Shown piece by piece: positions 17,657 to 27,959 of a stretch of DNA of 64,000 nucleotides. Below the pieces are notes generated by a model that was not told where the DNA came from, ran no database searches, and saw only the letters and a program-made list of their open reading frames with translations. The stretch's first letter is position 1, and every line of letters starts with the position of its first letter. A program made the position numbers and the translations under genes. The DNA comes from Aquipuribacter sp051216895 (lineage in GTDB: Bacteria; Actinomycetota; Actinomycetes; Actinomycetales; JBBAYJ01), in the NCBI RefSeq assembly GCF_051216895.1, contig NZ_JBPKAO010000015.1, positions 40,034-104,033 on the forward strand, read 5' to 3'.

Positions 17657-19989
17657 ACGTCGAAGACTCCCTCGATCCGCCGGACGGCGTTGAGGACGTG
17701 GTCCAGGTGCTGGGTGTCACCCATCTCGAAGGTGAACTTGGAGATCGCCACCCGCTTGTCCGACGTCGACACCGACGCGGACAGGATGTTGACGTGCGCG
17801 TCGGACAGCACCCGGGTGACGTCGGACAGCAACCGGCTCCGGTCCAGGGCCTCGACCTGGATCTGGACGAGGAACACGCTGGCCGAGGTGGGCGCCCACT
17901 CCACGTCGAGCATCCGCTCCGGCTCGCGCTGCAGGGTCGAGATGTTGCCGCAGTCGGTGCGGTGCACCGACACGCCCTGGCCCTTGGTGACGAAGCCGAC
18001 GATCTCGTCCCCCGGCACCGGGGTGCAGCAGCGGGCCAGCTTCACCCAGACGTCCTCCGCGCCCTTGACCACGACACCGGACTCGTTGAACCGGGGCCGC
18101 GCCACCCGCCGGCTCGGGGTGGTGACCTCGGCCAGGTCCTCCTCGGTGCCGTCGGCCCCGCCGAGGGCGGCCACGAGCTTCTGCACCACGGCCTGGGCGC
18201 TGACGTGCCCCTCGCCGACCGCGGCGTACAACCCGGACACGTCGACGTACCGCATCTCCTGCGCCAGGGCGACGAGCGCCTCGTGCGACAGGACCCGCTG
18301 GATGGGGAGGTTCTGCTTGCGCATCACCCGGGCGAGGGCGTCGCGGCCGGCGTCGACGGCCTCCTCGCGACGCTCCTTGGAGAACCACTGGCGGATCTTG
18401 TTGCGGGCCCGGGGCGAGGCCACGAACCCGGCCCAGTCGCGGCTCGGCCCGGCGCCCGCGGCCTTGGAGGTGAAGATCTCGACGACGTCGCCGTTCTGGA
18501 GCGTGCTCTCCAGCGGCACCAGCCGCCCGTTGACGCGCGCCCCCATGCACCGGTGGCCGACCTCGGTGTGCACGGAGTAGGCGAAGTCCACCGGCGTCGC
18601 ACCGGCCGGCAGCGACATGACGTCACCGCGCGGGGTGAAGACGAAGACCTCCTGGGCGGCCACCTCGAAGCGGAGCCCGTCGAGGAACTCCTCCGGGTCC
18701 CCGGTCTCGGCCTGCCAGTCCAGCAGCTGGCGCAGCCAGGACATGTCCGACGGGTCGGCCATCGGCGCGACGCCGACGGTCTTGGTGCCCTTGCCGCCCT
18801 GCCCGCCCTTGTACTTCCAGTGCGCGGCCACGCCGTACTCGGCACGGCGGTGCATCTCGAAGGTGCGGATCTGCACCTCGACGGGCTTGCCGCCCGGACC
18901 GATCACCGTGGTGTGCAGCGACTGGTACATGTTGAACTTGGGCATCGCGATGTAGTCCTTGAAGCGCCCCGGTACGGGCGTCCAGCGCGCGTGCAGCGCC
19001 CCCAGGACCGCGTAGCAGTCACGCAGCGTGTCGACCAGGACCCGGGCGGCGACCAGGTCGTAGATGTCGGCGAAGTCGCGGCCCCGGACGATCATCTTCT
19101 GGTAGATCGAGTAGTAGTGCTTGGGGCGCCCGGTGACGCTGGCGCGGATCTTGGCCTCCCGCAGGTCACCGGCGATCTGCTCGCGGACCTTGACCAGGTA
19201 CTCCTCGCGGGCGGGCGCGCGCTCGGCCACCATGCGGACGATCTCGTCGTAGACCTTGGGGTACAGGGTCGCGAACGACAGGTCCTCCAGCTCCCACTTG
19301 ATGGTGTTCATGCCCAGCCGGTGGGCCAGCGGGGCGTAGATCTCCAGCGTCTCGCGGGCCTTCTTCTGCGCCGACCCGGCCGACACGAACTTCCAGGTCC
19401 GGGCGTTGTGGAGCCGGTCGGCGAGCTTGATGACCAGGACCCTGATGTCGCGCGCCATCGCGACGACCATCTTGCGGACCGTCTCGGCCTGGGCGGCGTC
19501 GCCGTAGTGGACCTTGTCCAGCTTGGTGACGCCGTCGACGAGCAGCGCCACCTCCTCGCCGAAGTCCGTGCGCAGGTCGTCGAGGCTGTAGTCGGTGTCC
19601 TCCACGGTGTCGTGGAGCAGCGCGGCCGCCAGCGTCGAGGTCGGCATGCCCAGCTCGGCCAGGATCGTGGCCACCGCGACGGGGTGCGTGATGTACGGGT
19701 CGCCGCTCTTGCGCTCCTGCCCGGCGTGGGCCCGCTCGGCCACCACGAAGGCCCGCTCCAGCAGGGACGTGTCGGCCTTGGGGTCGGCGGCCCGGACGGT
19801 GACCAGCAGCGGCTCCAGGATGGGGCTCACCTGGGTGCGCACCAGCCCGCGCCGGGCCCAGCGGGACAGCAGACCACCGGAACCGGTCGTGGCGTCCGGA
19901 CGCGGCTCGGCGGGAGGCACCGTCGGCGGCACGGGGACGGGCGCGACCACGGGCGCGAGCCCGGATCCCTGACTGGTCTGCTCGTCCAC
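17611..19989 (-). CDS. relA: Bifunctional (p)ppGpp synthetase/hydrolase (Rsh)
   Basis: Long RelA/SpoT protein controlling the stringent response. GTG 19989 is preceded by GAGGAGG; the open frame beyond it is a shadow of mrpA. Order: ~50 disordered residues, HD hydrolase domain with H126-D127 and E130-D131 intact, synthetase domain with GRPKHYYSIYQKM and the RFKD loop (342-345) that goes with bifunctional enzymes, a TGS domain (FVFTPRGDVMSLPAGATPVD), and a C-terminal ACT domain. 792 residues. Divergent from the Mrp operon with 189 bases between. Confidence 0.95.
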   Translation of the reverse strand: MDEQTSQGSGLAPVVAPVPVPPTVPPAEPRPDATTGSGGLLSRWARRGLVRTQVSPILEPLLVTVRAADPKADTSLLERAFVVAERAHAGQERKSGDPYITHPVAVATILAELGMPTSTLAAALLHDTVEDTDYSLDDLRTDFGEEVALLVDGVTKLDKVHYGDAAQAETVRKMVVAMARDIRVLVIKLADRLHNARTWKFVSAGSAQKKARETLEIYAPLAHRLGMNTIKWELEDLSFATLYPKVYDEIVRMVAERAPAREEYLVKVREQIAGDLREAKIRASVTGRPKHYYSIYQKMIVRGRDFADIYDLVAARVLVDTLRDCYAVLGALHARWTPVPGRFKDYIAMPKFNMYQSLHTTVIGPGGKPVEVQIRTFEMHRRAEYGVAAHWKYKGGQGGKGTKTVGVAPMADPSDMSWLRQLLDWQAETGDPEEFLDGLRFEVAAQEVFVFTPRGDVMSLPAGATPVDFAYSVHTEVGHRCMGARVNGRLVPLESTLQNGDVVEIFTSKAAGAGPSRDWAGFVASPRARNKIRQWFSKERREEAVDAGRDALARVMRKQNLPIQRVLSHEALVALAQEMRYVDVSGLYAAVGEGHVSAQAVVQKLVAALGGADGTEEDLAEVTTPSRRVARPRFNESGVVVKGAEDVWVKLARCCTPVPGDEIVGFVTKGQGVSVHRTDCGNISTLQREPERMLDVEWAPTSASVFLVQIQVEALDRSRLLSDVTRVLSDAHVNILSASVSTSDKRVAISKFTFEMGDTQHLDHVLNAVRRIEGVFDVYRVTSGVQREVADD

Positions 19990-20178
19990 AGCACCTCCTC
20001 GTGACGAGTCTAGGCACCCCGCGGGCGATCCGGTCGCCGCGGTCACCCACGGTAGGCTCGGGCCGCCCCCGGGACGTCCCACGGTGCCCCCTGCACGGGG
20101 CCCGCACCGGTCGTCGGGCCCGGGGCCACCCCACCGGCCGCACGGTCGAACCTGCACGCCCAGAGGAGGAGGCCGACC

Positions 20179-23055
20179 GTGATCGTCCTCGTCGGGGCCC
20201 ACCTCCTGGCCGCGTGCCTGGCCCCGTGGCTGGTCCGGCGGCTGGGACGTGACGCGTTGGCCCTGCTGGCGCTCGTGCCGGCCGCGGCGCTGGTCTGGCT
20301 CGTCGCCCATGGACCCTCGCAGCAGGTGGAGCGCGCCACCTGGATGCCCGAGATCCACCTGGACCTGGTGCTGCGCCTGGACGCGCTGTCCTGGCTGATG
20401 GCGGTCGTGGTGTGCGCCGTCGGCACCCTGGTGCTCGTCTACTCCTCGCGCTACCTGGACCGCGACCACCGCGGCCTGCCGTCGCTGACGGCCAACCTGA
20501 TGGCGTTCACCGGGGTGATGCTCGGCCTGGTCCTGGCCGACAACACCCTGCTGCTGTTCGTGTTCTGGGAGCTCACGACCGTCTTCTCCTACCTGCTGAT
20601 CGGCGAGGACTCCCGCCGCAAGGCCAGCCGCCGGGCAGCGATGCAGGCCCTGGTGGTCACCACGGCCGGGGGCCTCACCATGCTCGTCGGCCTGATCGTG
20701 CTCGGCGAGACGGGCAGCTACGAGCTGTCCGCGCTGGTCGCGGACCCGCCGTCGGGCCCGGTCGTGGACGTCGCCGTGCTGCTCGTCGTGATCGGCGCGC
20801 TCAGCAAGTCCGCCCTGTTCCCGCTGCACTTCTGGCTGCCGGCCGCCATGGCCGCCCCGACGCCGATCAGCGCGTTCCTGCACGCGGCGGCGATGGTCAA
20901 GGCCGGGGTGTACCTGGTGGCCCGGCTCGCCCCCGGCTTCGCCGACGTCGGCCTGTGGCGGCCGGTGGTGATCAGCCTCGGGCTGACCACGCTGGTGCTG
21001 GGCGCCTGGCGCGCGCTGCGCCAGACCGACCTCAAGCTGCTGCTGGCCTTCGGCACCGTCAGCCAGCTCGGCCTCATGGTCGTCCTGGTCGGTCTGGGCA
21101 CCCGGGAGGCGATGCTGGCCGGGCTGGCGATGCTGCTGGCCCACGCCACCTTCAAGGCCGCCTTGTTCCTGGTCGTCGGGGCCGTGGACCACACCACCGG
21201 CACCCGCGACATCCGTGAGCTCGCCGGGCTGGGTCGCCGCCAGCCGCTCCTCCTCGCCGTCGGCGCCACCGCGGCGGCCGGGATGGCCGGGCTGCCGCCC
21301 TTCGCCGCGTTCGTCGGCAAGGAGGCCGCCTACGAGGCCCTGCTGCACCCCGGTGTGCTGTCCCCGCCGGTCGCCGGCGCCGCGCTGGCGGTGATGGCCC
21401 TGGGCTCCGGGCTGACGGTGGCCTACAGCGCCCGCTTCGTGTGGGGGGCCTTCGGCGGCCGGACCGCCGACGACGCCCCCGCCGACCACCCGCTGTCACC
21501 GGTGCTGCTGGTGCCCGCGGCCCTGCTGGCCGCCGCCACCCTGGCGATCGGGGTCCTCGTCCCGTGGCTGGACGGCCCGGTCGTCGCCCACGCCGACCTG
21601 CTGCCCGCCGGCTACGAGGGCACCTACGAGCTGGCCCTGTGGCACGGCCTCTCCCCCGCGCTGTGGCTGTCGCTCACCGTGATCGCCCTCGGCCTGCTGG
21701 CCTTCGTCCGCCGCGACGCGGTCGGTGCGTTCCAGCAGCGGGTGGGTGGGCACGGCGACGCCGACCTCGCCTACCGCCGCACCATGCGGGGCCTGGACCG
21801 GCTCGCCGGGACGGTGACCGCGGCGACGCAGACCGGGTCGCTGCCCCGCTACCTGACGGTGATCCTTCTCGTCCTCCTCGTCCTGCCCGGGGCGGCCCTG
21901 GCGGGCGCGTTCCGGACCTGGGACCTGCGCGCCTGGGACACCCCGCTGCAGGCCGTGGTCGCCGGCGGGATCATCGCCTGCGCGGTGGCGGCGGTGCGGA
22001 TCCGGCAGCGGCTCGCGGCCGTGGTGCTGGTCGGGGTCAGCGGCTACGGCATCGGGATCCTGTTCGCCCTGCACGGCGCCCCCGACCTGGCCCTGACCCA
22101 GTTCCTGGCCGAGAGCGTCACGCTCGTCGTCTTCGTGCTCGTGCTGCGCCGCCTGCCCAAGACCATCAGCCAGCGCCACGGCATGCGGCTGCGGCTGGCG
22201 CGCCTGGCCGTGGCCGTCCCGGTGGGCCTGCTGATGGCGGGGCTCGCGGCCACCGCCATCGGGGCCGGCACGAACGACTCGGTCAGCGAGGAGTTCCCGG
22301 CCGGGGCCTACGACTTCGGCGGCGGGGCCAACGTCGTCAACGTCACCCTCGTGGACATCCGGGCCTGGGACACCATGCTCGAGGTCGCCGTCCTCGTCGT
22401 GGCGGCCACCGGCGTCGCGAGCCTGGTGTTCATCGACCGCCGGACGGGGACGCCGCAGCACACCGGGCACGCGTCGGCGGCGGACGCCGAGCGCGGTCGT
22501 CGTGTCCGGGCCGACCGCAGCGAGTCCGGCAGCTGGTTGCGCGGCAGCGAGATGCTGCCCCGCGCCGAACGATCCGTCGTGCTCGAGGTGGTCACCCGGC
22601 TGCTGTTCCACCCCATCGTGCTGGTCTCGCTGTACCTGCTCTTCGCCGGGCACAACGCCCCCGGCGGCGGTTTCGCCGGCGGTCTGGTCGCCGGGCTCGC
22701 CCTCGTCCTGCGCTACCTGGCGGGCGGACGGTACGAGCTGGGTGAGGCCGCCCCGCTGGACGCGGGCCTGCTGCTCGGCGGCGGGCTCGTCCTGGCCGGC
22801 GGGACCGGCGTGCTGGGTCTGCTCGGCGGGGCGGACGTCCTGCAGACCGCCATCATCGAGTTCACGATGCCGGTCTACGGCGACGTCAAGCTGGTCACGT
22901 CGCTGTTCTTCGACATGGGGGTCTACCTGATCGTGGTCGGTCTCGTCCTGGACGTCCTGCGCAGCCTCGGCGCCGAGCTGGACCGCCAGGAGGCCGAGCT
23001 GCAGGACGACGCCGCCGACGCACCGGCCCCCCGGCCCCAGGGGGTGACGCCGTGA
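20179..23055 (+). CDS. mrpA: Mrp cation/proton antiporter subunit A fused to subunit B
   Basis: Largest subunit of the multisubunit Na+(K+)/H+ antiporter in the cytoplasmic membrane. GTG 20179 follows GAGGAGG. The first ~500 residues are the NuoL/proton-channel domain with WELTTVFSYLLIGE and KSALFPLHFWLPAAMAAPTP; the mid region carries the MrpA-specific helices (LAESVTLVVFVLVLRRLPKT), and the last ~150 residues are an MrpB domain (LLFAGHNAPGGGFAGGLVAG). 958 residues, consistent with an A-B fusion, so no separate mrpB exists here. Confidence 0.94.
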   Translation: MIVLVGAHLLAACLAPWLVRRLGRDALALLALVPAAALVWLVAHGPSQQVERATWMPEIHLDLVLRLDALSWLMAVVVCAVGTLVLVYSSRYLDRDHRGLPSLTANLMAFTGVMLGLVLADNTLLLFVFWELTTVFSYLLIGEDSRRKASRRAAMQALVVTTAGGLTMLVGLIVLGETGSYELSALVADPPSGPVVDVAVLLVVIGALSKSALFPLHFWLPAAMAAPTPISAFLHAAAMVKAGVYLVARLAPGFADVGLWRPVVISLGLTTLVLGAWRALRQTDLKLLLAFGTVSQLGLMVVLVGLGTREAMLAGLAMLLAHATFKAALFLVVGAVDHTTGTRDIRELAGLGRRQPLLLAVGATAAAGMAGLPPFAAFVGKEAAYEALLHPGVLSPPVAGAALAVMALGSGLTVAYSARFVWGAFGGRTADDAPADHPLSPVLLVPAALLAAATLAIGVLVPWLDGPVVAHADLLPAGYEGTYELALWHGLSPALWLSLTVIALGLLAFVRRDAVGAFQQRVGGHGDADLAYRRTMRGLDRLAGTVTAATQTGSLPRYLTVILLVLLVLPGAALAGAFRTWDLRAWDTPLQAVVAGGIIACAVAAVRIRQRLAAVVLVGVSGYGIGILFALHGAPDLALTQFLAESVTLVVFVLVLRRLPKTISQRHGMRLRLARLAVAVPVGLLMAGLAATAIGAGTNDSVSEEFPAGAYDFGGGANVVNVTLVDIRAWDTMLEVAVLVVAATGVASLVFIDRRTGTPQHTGHASAADAERGRRVRADRSESGSWLRGSEMLPRAERSVVLEVVTRLLFHPIVLVSLYLLFAGHNAPGGGFAGGLVAGLALVLRYLAGGRYELGEAAPLDAGLLLGGGLVLAGGTGVLGLLGGADVLQTAIIEFTMPVYGDVKLVTSLFFDMGVYLIVVGLVLDVLRSLGAELDRQEAELQDDAADAPAPRPQGVTP

Positions 23056-23539
23056 CTGCGAACGCGGTGTACCTCGTGCTCGTGGCGGTGCTGTTCTCGA
23101 CCGGGGTCTACCTCGTGCTGGACCGGAGCCTGACGCGGGTCCTGCTCGGCGTCCTCCTGATCAGCAACGGCGTCAACGTGCTGATCCTGTCGGTCTCCGG
23201 CCCGGCCGGGGGCCCGCCGATCGTCGGCGTCACGCCCTTCGAGGACATGAGCGACCCGCTGCCGCAGGCCCTCATCCTCACCGCCATCGTCATCACGCTC
23301 GGTGTGGCGTCCTTCTTCCTCGCGCTGACCTACCGCTCGTGGGTGCTGGACTCCCGCGAGGACGTCGTCGACGACGACGAGGACGTCCGCGTCGCCCTGC
23401 AGCAGCGGCTCGAGGACAGCGACAGCGAGGTCTACGGCCAGGTGACCGACGACGACGAGCCCGACGACACCGGGACCGCCGGGACCGGCAGGACCGGCGG
23501 GCGACCGGCCGACGACCGGGCAGCAGGGACGACCCCGTG

Positions 23540-23543
<4 letters not shown>
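23052..23543 (+). CDS. mrpC: Mrp antiporter subunit C
   Basis: NuoK-like small membrane subunit. Three hydrophobic helices fill the first ~100 residues, with the signature LLISNGVNVLILSVSG between. The last ~60 residues are an acidic hydrophilic tail (VVDDDEDVRVALQQRLEDSD), longer than in many homologues. 163 residues; GTGA overlap with mrpA and a GTGA overlap with mrpD. Confidence 0.93.
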
Positions 23544-25257
<1,714 letters not shown>

Positions 25258-25261
<4 letters not shown>

Positions 25262-25809
25262 CCCCCGAACGGCCCCGACGGTGGGTGGTGGCGGGCACCA
25301 TCGTCGTGCTGCTCGCCGTGCTGTGGGTGCTCCTCTGGGGCACCTTCTCGTGGGGGAACCTGCTGAACGGCCTGCTGCTGGGAGCGGTCGTCACGACGGT
25401 GTTCCCGCTGCCCGACGCCCGGGTCGGCGGCCGGCTGCACGTGGGGGCGCTGCTGGCCTTCGTCGGCCGGTTCGCCGTCGACGTCGTCATCGCCAGCGGG
25501 CAGGTGGCGTGGATCGCCGTCCGGCCGGGGCCGCCCCCGGTCAGCTCCGTGGTGTCGGTGGACGTGCGCAGCAGCTCCGAGCTGATCCTCACCGTCCTCA
25601 CCGAGGCGCTGTCCCTGGTGCCGGGCTCCCTGGTCATCGAGGTCGACACCCGCAGCAGCACGATCGTGGCGCACGTCCTGGAGGCCCGCGACGACGCCGC
25701 CGTCGCCCGGTTCAAGGCACGTGTCCGCGACGTGGAGGCCCAGATCATCCGCGCGCTGGGCACCCCCGACGACCTGGCCCTGCTGGCCGAGGAGAGGAGC
25801 CGCTCGTGA
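25258..25809 (+). CDS. mrpE: Mrp antiporter subunit E
   Basis: Small subunit of the antiporter complex. ATG 25258 overlaps the mrpD stop (ATGA). Two or three N-terminal helices (IVVLLAVLWVLLWGTFSWGN) are followed by a soluble domain containing the family segment LTEALSLVPGSLVIEVD. 183 residues, as expected for MrpE/MnhE. Confidence 0.93.
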
Positions 25810-26069
25810 TGGGCGTCGTCGTCCCCGTCGTCGCGACCATGCTGGCCGTGGCCGGGTTGCTGGCCGTGGCCCGGCTGCTGCGCGGGCCGACGACGCTGGA
25901 CCGCGTCGTCGCCACCGACATGCTGCTGGCGATCCTGCTGTGCAGCCTGGCCGCCCTGGCCGCGGCCCGCACCGACGTCACCATCACCCCGGTCATCCTC
26001 ATCGGCACGCTGCTGGGGTTCGTGGGCTCGGTGGCCGTGGCCCGGATGATCGCGAGGCGGGACCCGTGA
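25809..26069 (+). CDS. mrpF: Mrp antiporter subunit F
   Basis: Three-helix subunit of the Mrp complex (86 residues) with the conserved RLLRGPTTLDRVVATDMLL between helices one and two. I chose ATG 25809 with GAGGAG nine to ten bases upstream; GTG 25806 would give a GTGA overlap with mrpE and is equally possible. Its stop overlaps mrpG. Confidence 0.92.
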   Translation: MGVVVPVVATMLAVAGLLAVARLLRGPTTLDRVVATDMLLAILLCSLAALAAARTDVTITPVILIGTLLGFVGSVAVARMIARRDP

Positions 26070-26431
26070 CCGCGGACACCTTCCTGGACGGTCTGGCCGC
26101 CGCGCTGCTGCTGGTCGGGGCCTCCCTGGCCCTGGCCGCGGCCATCGGCACCCTCCGGTTCCCGGACGTGCTGATGCGGATGCACGCCGCCACGAAGCCG
26201 CAGGTCCTCGGGATCGTGCTGTGCCTGGCGGGGGCGGCCGTCCGGCTGCGGGAGCACCCGGAAGCCTGGCTGCTGCTGCTCGCCGCCGGGTTCCAGCTGG
26301 TCACGGCGCCGGTGTCGGCGCACATGGTGTCGCGGGTGGCCAACCGGTCGCGGCACTTCGACCGGGGGTCGCTGCACGTCGACGACCTGCCTCCGGGCCG
26401 GTCACGTCCGCTGCGGCCCCGGCAGGACTAG
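26066..26431 (+). CDS. mrpG: Mrp antiporter subunit G
   Basis: Three-helix last subunit of the antiporter. GTG 26066 overlaps the mrpF stop (GTGA). The family signature GTLRFPDVLMRMHAATKPQ is intact, followed by helices up to TAPVSAHMVSRVA. 121 residues. The stop TAG interlocks with the TAG of the convergent gene in a shared CTAG. This completes an A(B)-C-D-E-F-G set, so the complex should be functional. Confidence 0.93.
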   Translation: MTADTFLDGLAAALLLVGASLALAAAIGTLRFPDVLMRMHAATKPQVLGIVLCLAGAAVRLREHPEAWLLLLAAGFQLVTAPVSAHMVSRVANRSRHFDRGSLHVDDLPPGRSRPLRPRQD

Positions 26432-26751
26432 CCGCCCAGCTCCCGGACCCAGCGGGCGAGGTCGTCGACCGGGGCATCGCGCGGCAGACGGGCAGTGGTG
26501 CCGTCCACCAGCAGGACGACGGCGCGCCGTCGACCGGACCGCACCGGCGCGGGTTCGACCCCGGCCACGGCGGCCCACGCCCAGGACGTCGTCGTGCCCC
26601 GGACCCGGACGACCAGCCCGTCGGGCCCGGCGACCACGAAGTCCCGCTCCCGCAGCCCACGCCACAGGTCGGCCAGCAGCGCCGCCGCGACGACGACCGC
26701 CACCACGAGCAGGTCCCAGTTGCGGGCCACGGCCGACGTGACGCCCACCAC
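26428..26751 (-). CDS. PH-like domain membrane protein
   Basis: Small membrane protein with a bacterial PH-type beta domain (FVVAGPDGLVVRVRGTTTSW to DGTTARLPRDAPVDDLARWV). From the first normal start (GTG 26751) only one helix is present. In the same frame the sequence continues upstream to 26850 without a stop, adding RSWHEPDPSRG and a second helix, which suits the family's two-helix N-terminus. The only candidate start there is CTG 26850, which overlaps the secF stop as CTGA. True start is therefore uncertain; downstream of secF in the same direction. Confidence 0.7.
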   Translation of the reverse strand: MVGVTSAVARNWDLLVVAVVVAAALLADLWRGLRERDFVVAGPDGLVVRVRGTTTSWAWAAVAGVEPAPVRSGRRRAVVLLVDGTTARLPRDAPVDDLARWVRELGG

Positions 26752-26846
26752 CAGGCACGCCCCCAGCCCCGCGGCCAGCAGCAGCAGGGAACCCCGTGAC
26801 GGGTCCGGCTCGTGCCAGCTGCGCAGGCCCGGGGCCGGGGACTCGT

Positions 26847-27959
26847 TCAGCGGCGGCTGCTGCGGGGCGGCCGCTTGGGCTGGGCCCGCTGGCCTGCCTG
26901 GCGCTCCGTCAGGGTGAGCCGGTCGAGGGCGGCGAGGTCGGCGTCGTCGTCCCGCTCGGCGACGAGGACGGTCCCGGCCTCGGGGTGGGCCTTGCGGTAG
27001 GCCTCGACCTTGCGGGCGTGCTTGACGATCGGCTCCTCCCGCTCGCGCAGGTGAACCAGCAGCGGGGTGGCCAGGAAGATCGAGGAGTAGGTACCGACGG
27101 CGATGCCGATGAACAGCGCCAGGCTCAGGTCGAGCAGGGTGCCGGCCCCCAGCAGCAGCGCGCCGATGAACAGGATGGAGGCCACCGGCAGCAGGGCCAC
27201 GACGCTGGTGTTGATGGAGCGCACCATCGTCTGGTTGACCGCCTTGTTGGCGGCCTCCTTGTACGTCTCGGTCTTGGACTCGAGCACGTCCTCGGTGTTC
27301 TCGCGCACCTTGTCGAAGACGACGACGGTGTCGTAGAGGGAGTAGCCGAGGATGGTGAGGAAGCCGATGATCGTCGAGGGCGTCACCTCGAGCCCGATCA
27401 GGGCGTAGATCCCGACCGTGATGACCAGGTCGTGCAGCAGGGCCACCAGGGCCGCGACGGCCATCTTCCAGGTGCGGAAGTACACGGCGATGACGAGGCC
27501 GACCAGCACGAGGAACACGAGCAGGCTCTGCAGGGCCCGCTGGGACACCTGCTCGCCCCAGGTGGGGCCGATGAAGCTGCTGGTGATCTCCTCCGGCGCG
27601 ACCTCGTAGGCCTCCGCCAGCAGGCCGACGATCTCCTCGGACTGCGCCGTCGTCACCTCCCCCGTGCGCACCCGCAGCGAGTCGCCGCCGATCGTGGTGG
27701 CCTGCACCTCGGTGGGCCCGGTCACCTCGGTCACCGCGGTGTTGGCGAGGCTCTCGTCGACGCCGCCCGCGATGTTGGTGATCTGGAAGGACGCACCCCC
27801 GGTGAAGTCGATCCCCAGGTTGAGCCCGCGGACACCGAGCGCCCCGATGCTGATGATGAGGACCACGGCCGCGATCGCGTACCAGGTACGTCGCCGGCCG
27901 ACGACGTCGTAGGACTGCTCACCGGTGTAGAGGCGGTTGCCCCAGCGGTCGAACTTCAC
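26847..27959 (-). CDS. secF: Protein translocase subunit SecF
   Basis: RND-type membrane subunit that works with SecD to drive export through SecYEG. Six helices are evident: one near the start, a periplasmic P1 domain (NLGIDFTGGASFQITN motif), and five after, with FLTILGYSLYDTVVVFDKVREN as the RND signature. 370 residues. ATG overlaps the secD stop (ATGA). The basic tail RPPRSSRR ends the protein. Confidence 0.95.
   Translation of the reverse strand: MKFDRWGNRLYTGEQSYDVVGRRRTWYAIAAVVLIISIGALGVRGLNLGIDFTGGASFQITNIAGGVDESLANTAVTEVTGPTEVQATTIGGDSLRVRTGEVTTAQSEEIVGLLAEAYEVAPEEITSSFIGPTWGEQVSQRALQSLLVFLVLVGLVIAVYFRTWKMAVAALVALLHDLVITVGIYALIGLEVTPSTIIGFLTILGYSLYDTVVVFDKVRENTEDVLESKTETYKEAANKAVNQTMVRSINTSVVALLPVASILFIGALLLGAGTLLDLSLALFIGIAVGTYSSIFLATPLLVHLREREEPIVKHARKVEAYRKAHPEAGTVLVAERDDDADLAALDRLTLTERQAGQRAQPKRPPRSSRR

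Noticed and set aside
20071..20083. GGGACGTCCCAC near the mrpA promoter as another copy of the repeat arm
   Set aside because: Only a partial match without the TT/AA core or the opposite arm; GACGTC is common in such GC-rich DNA.
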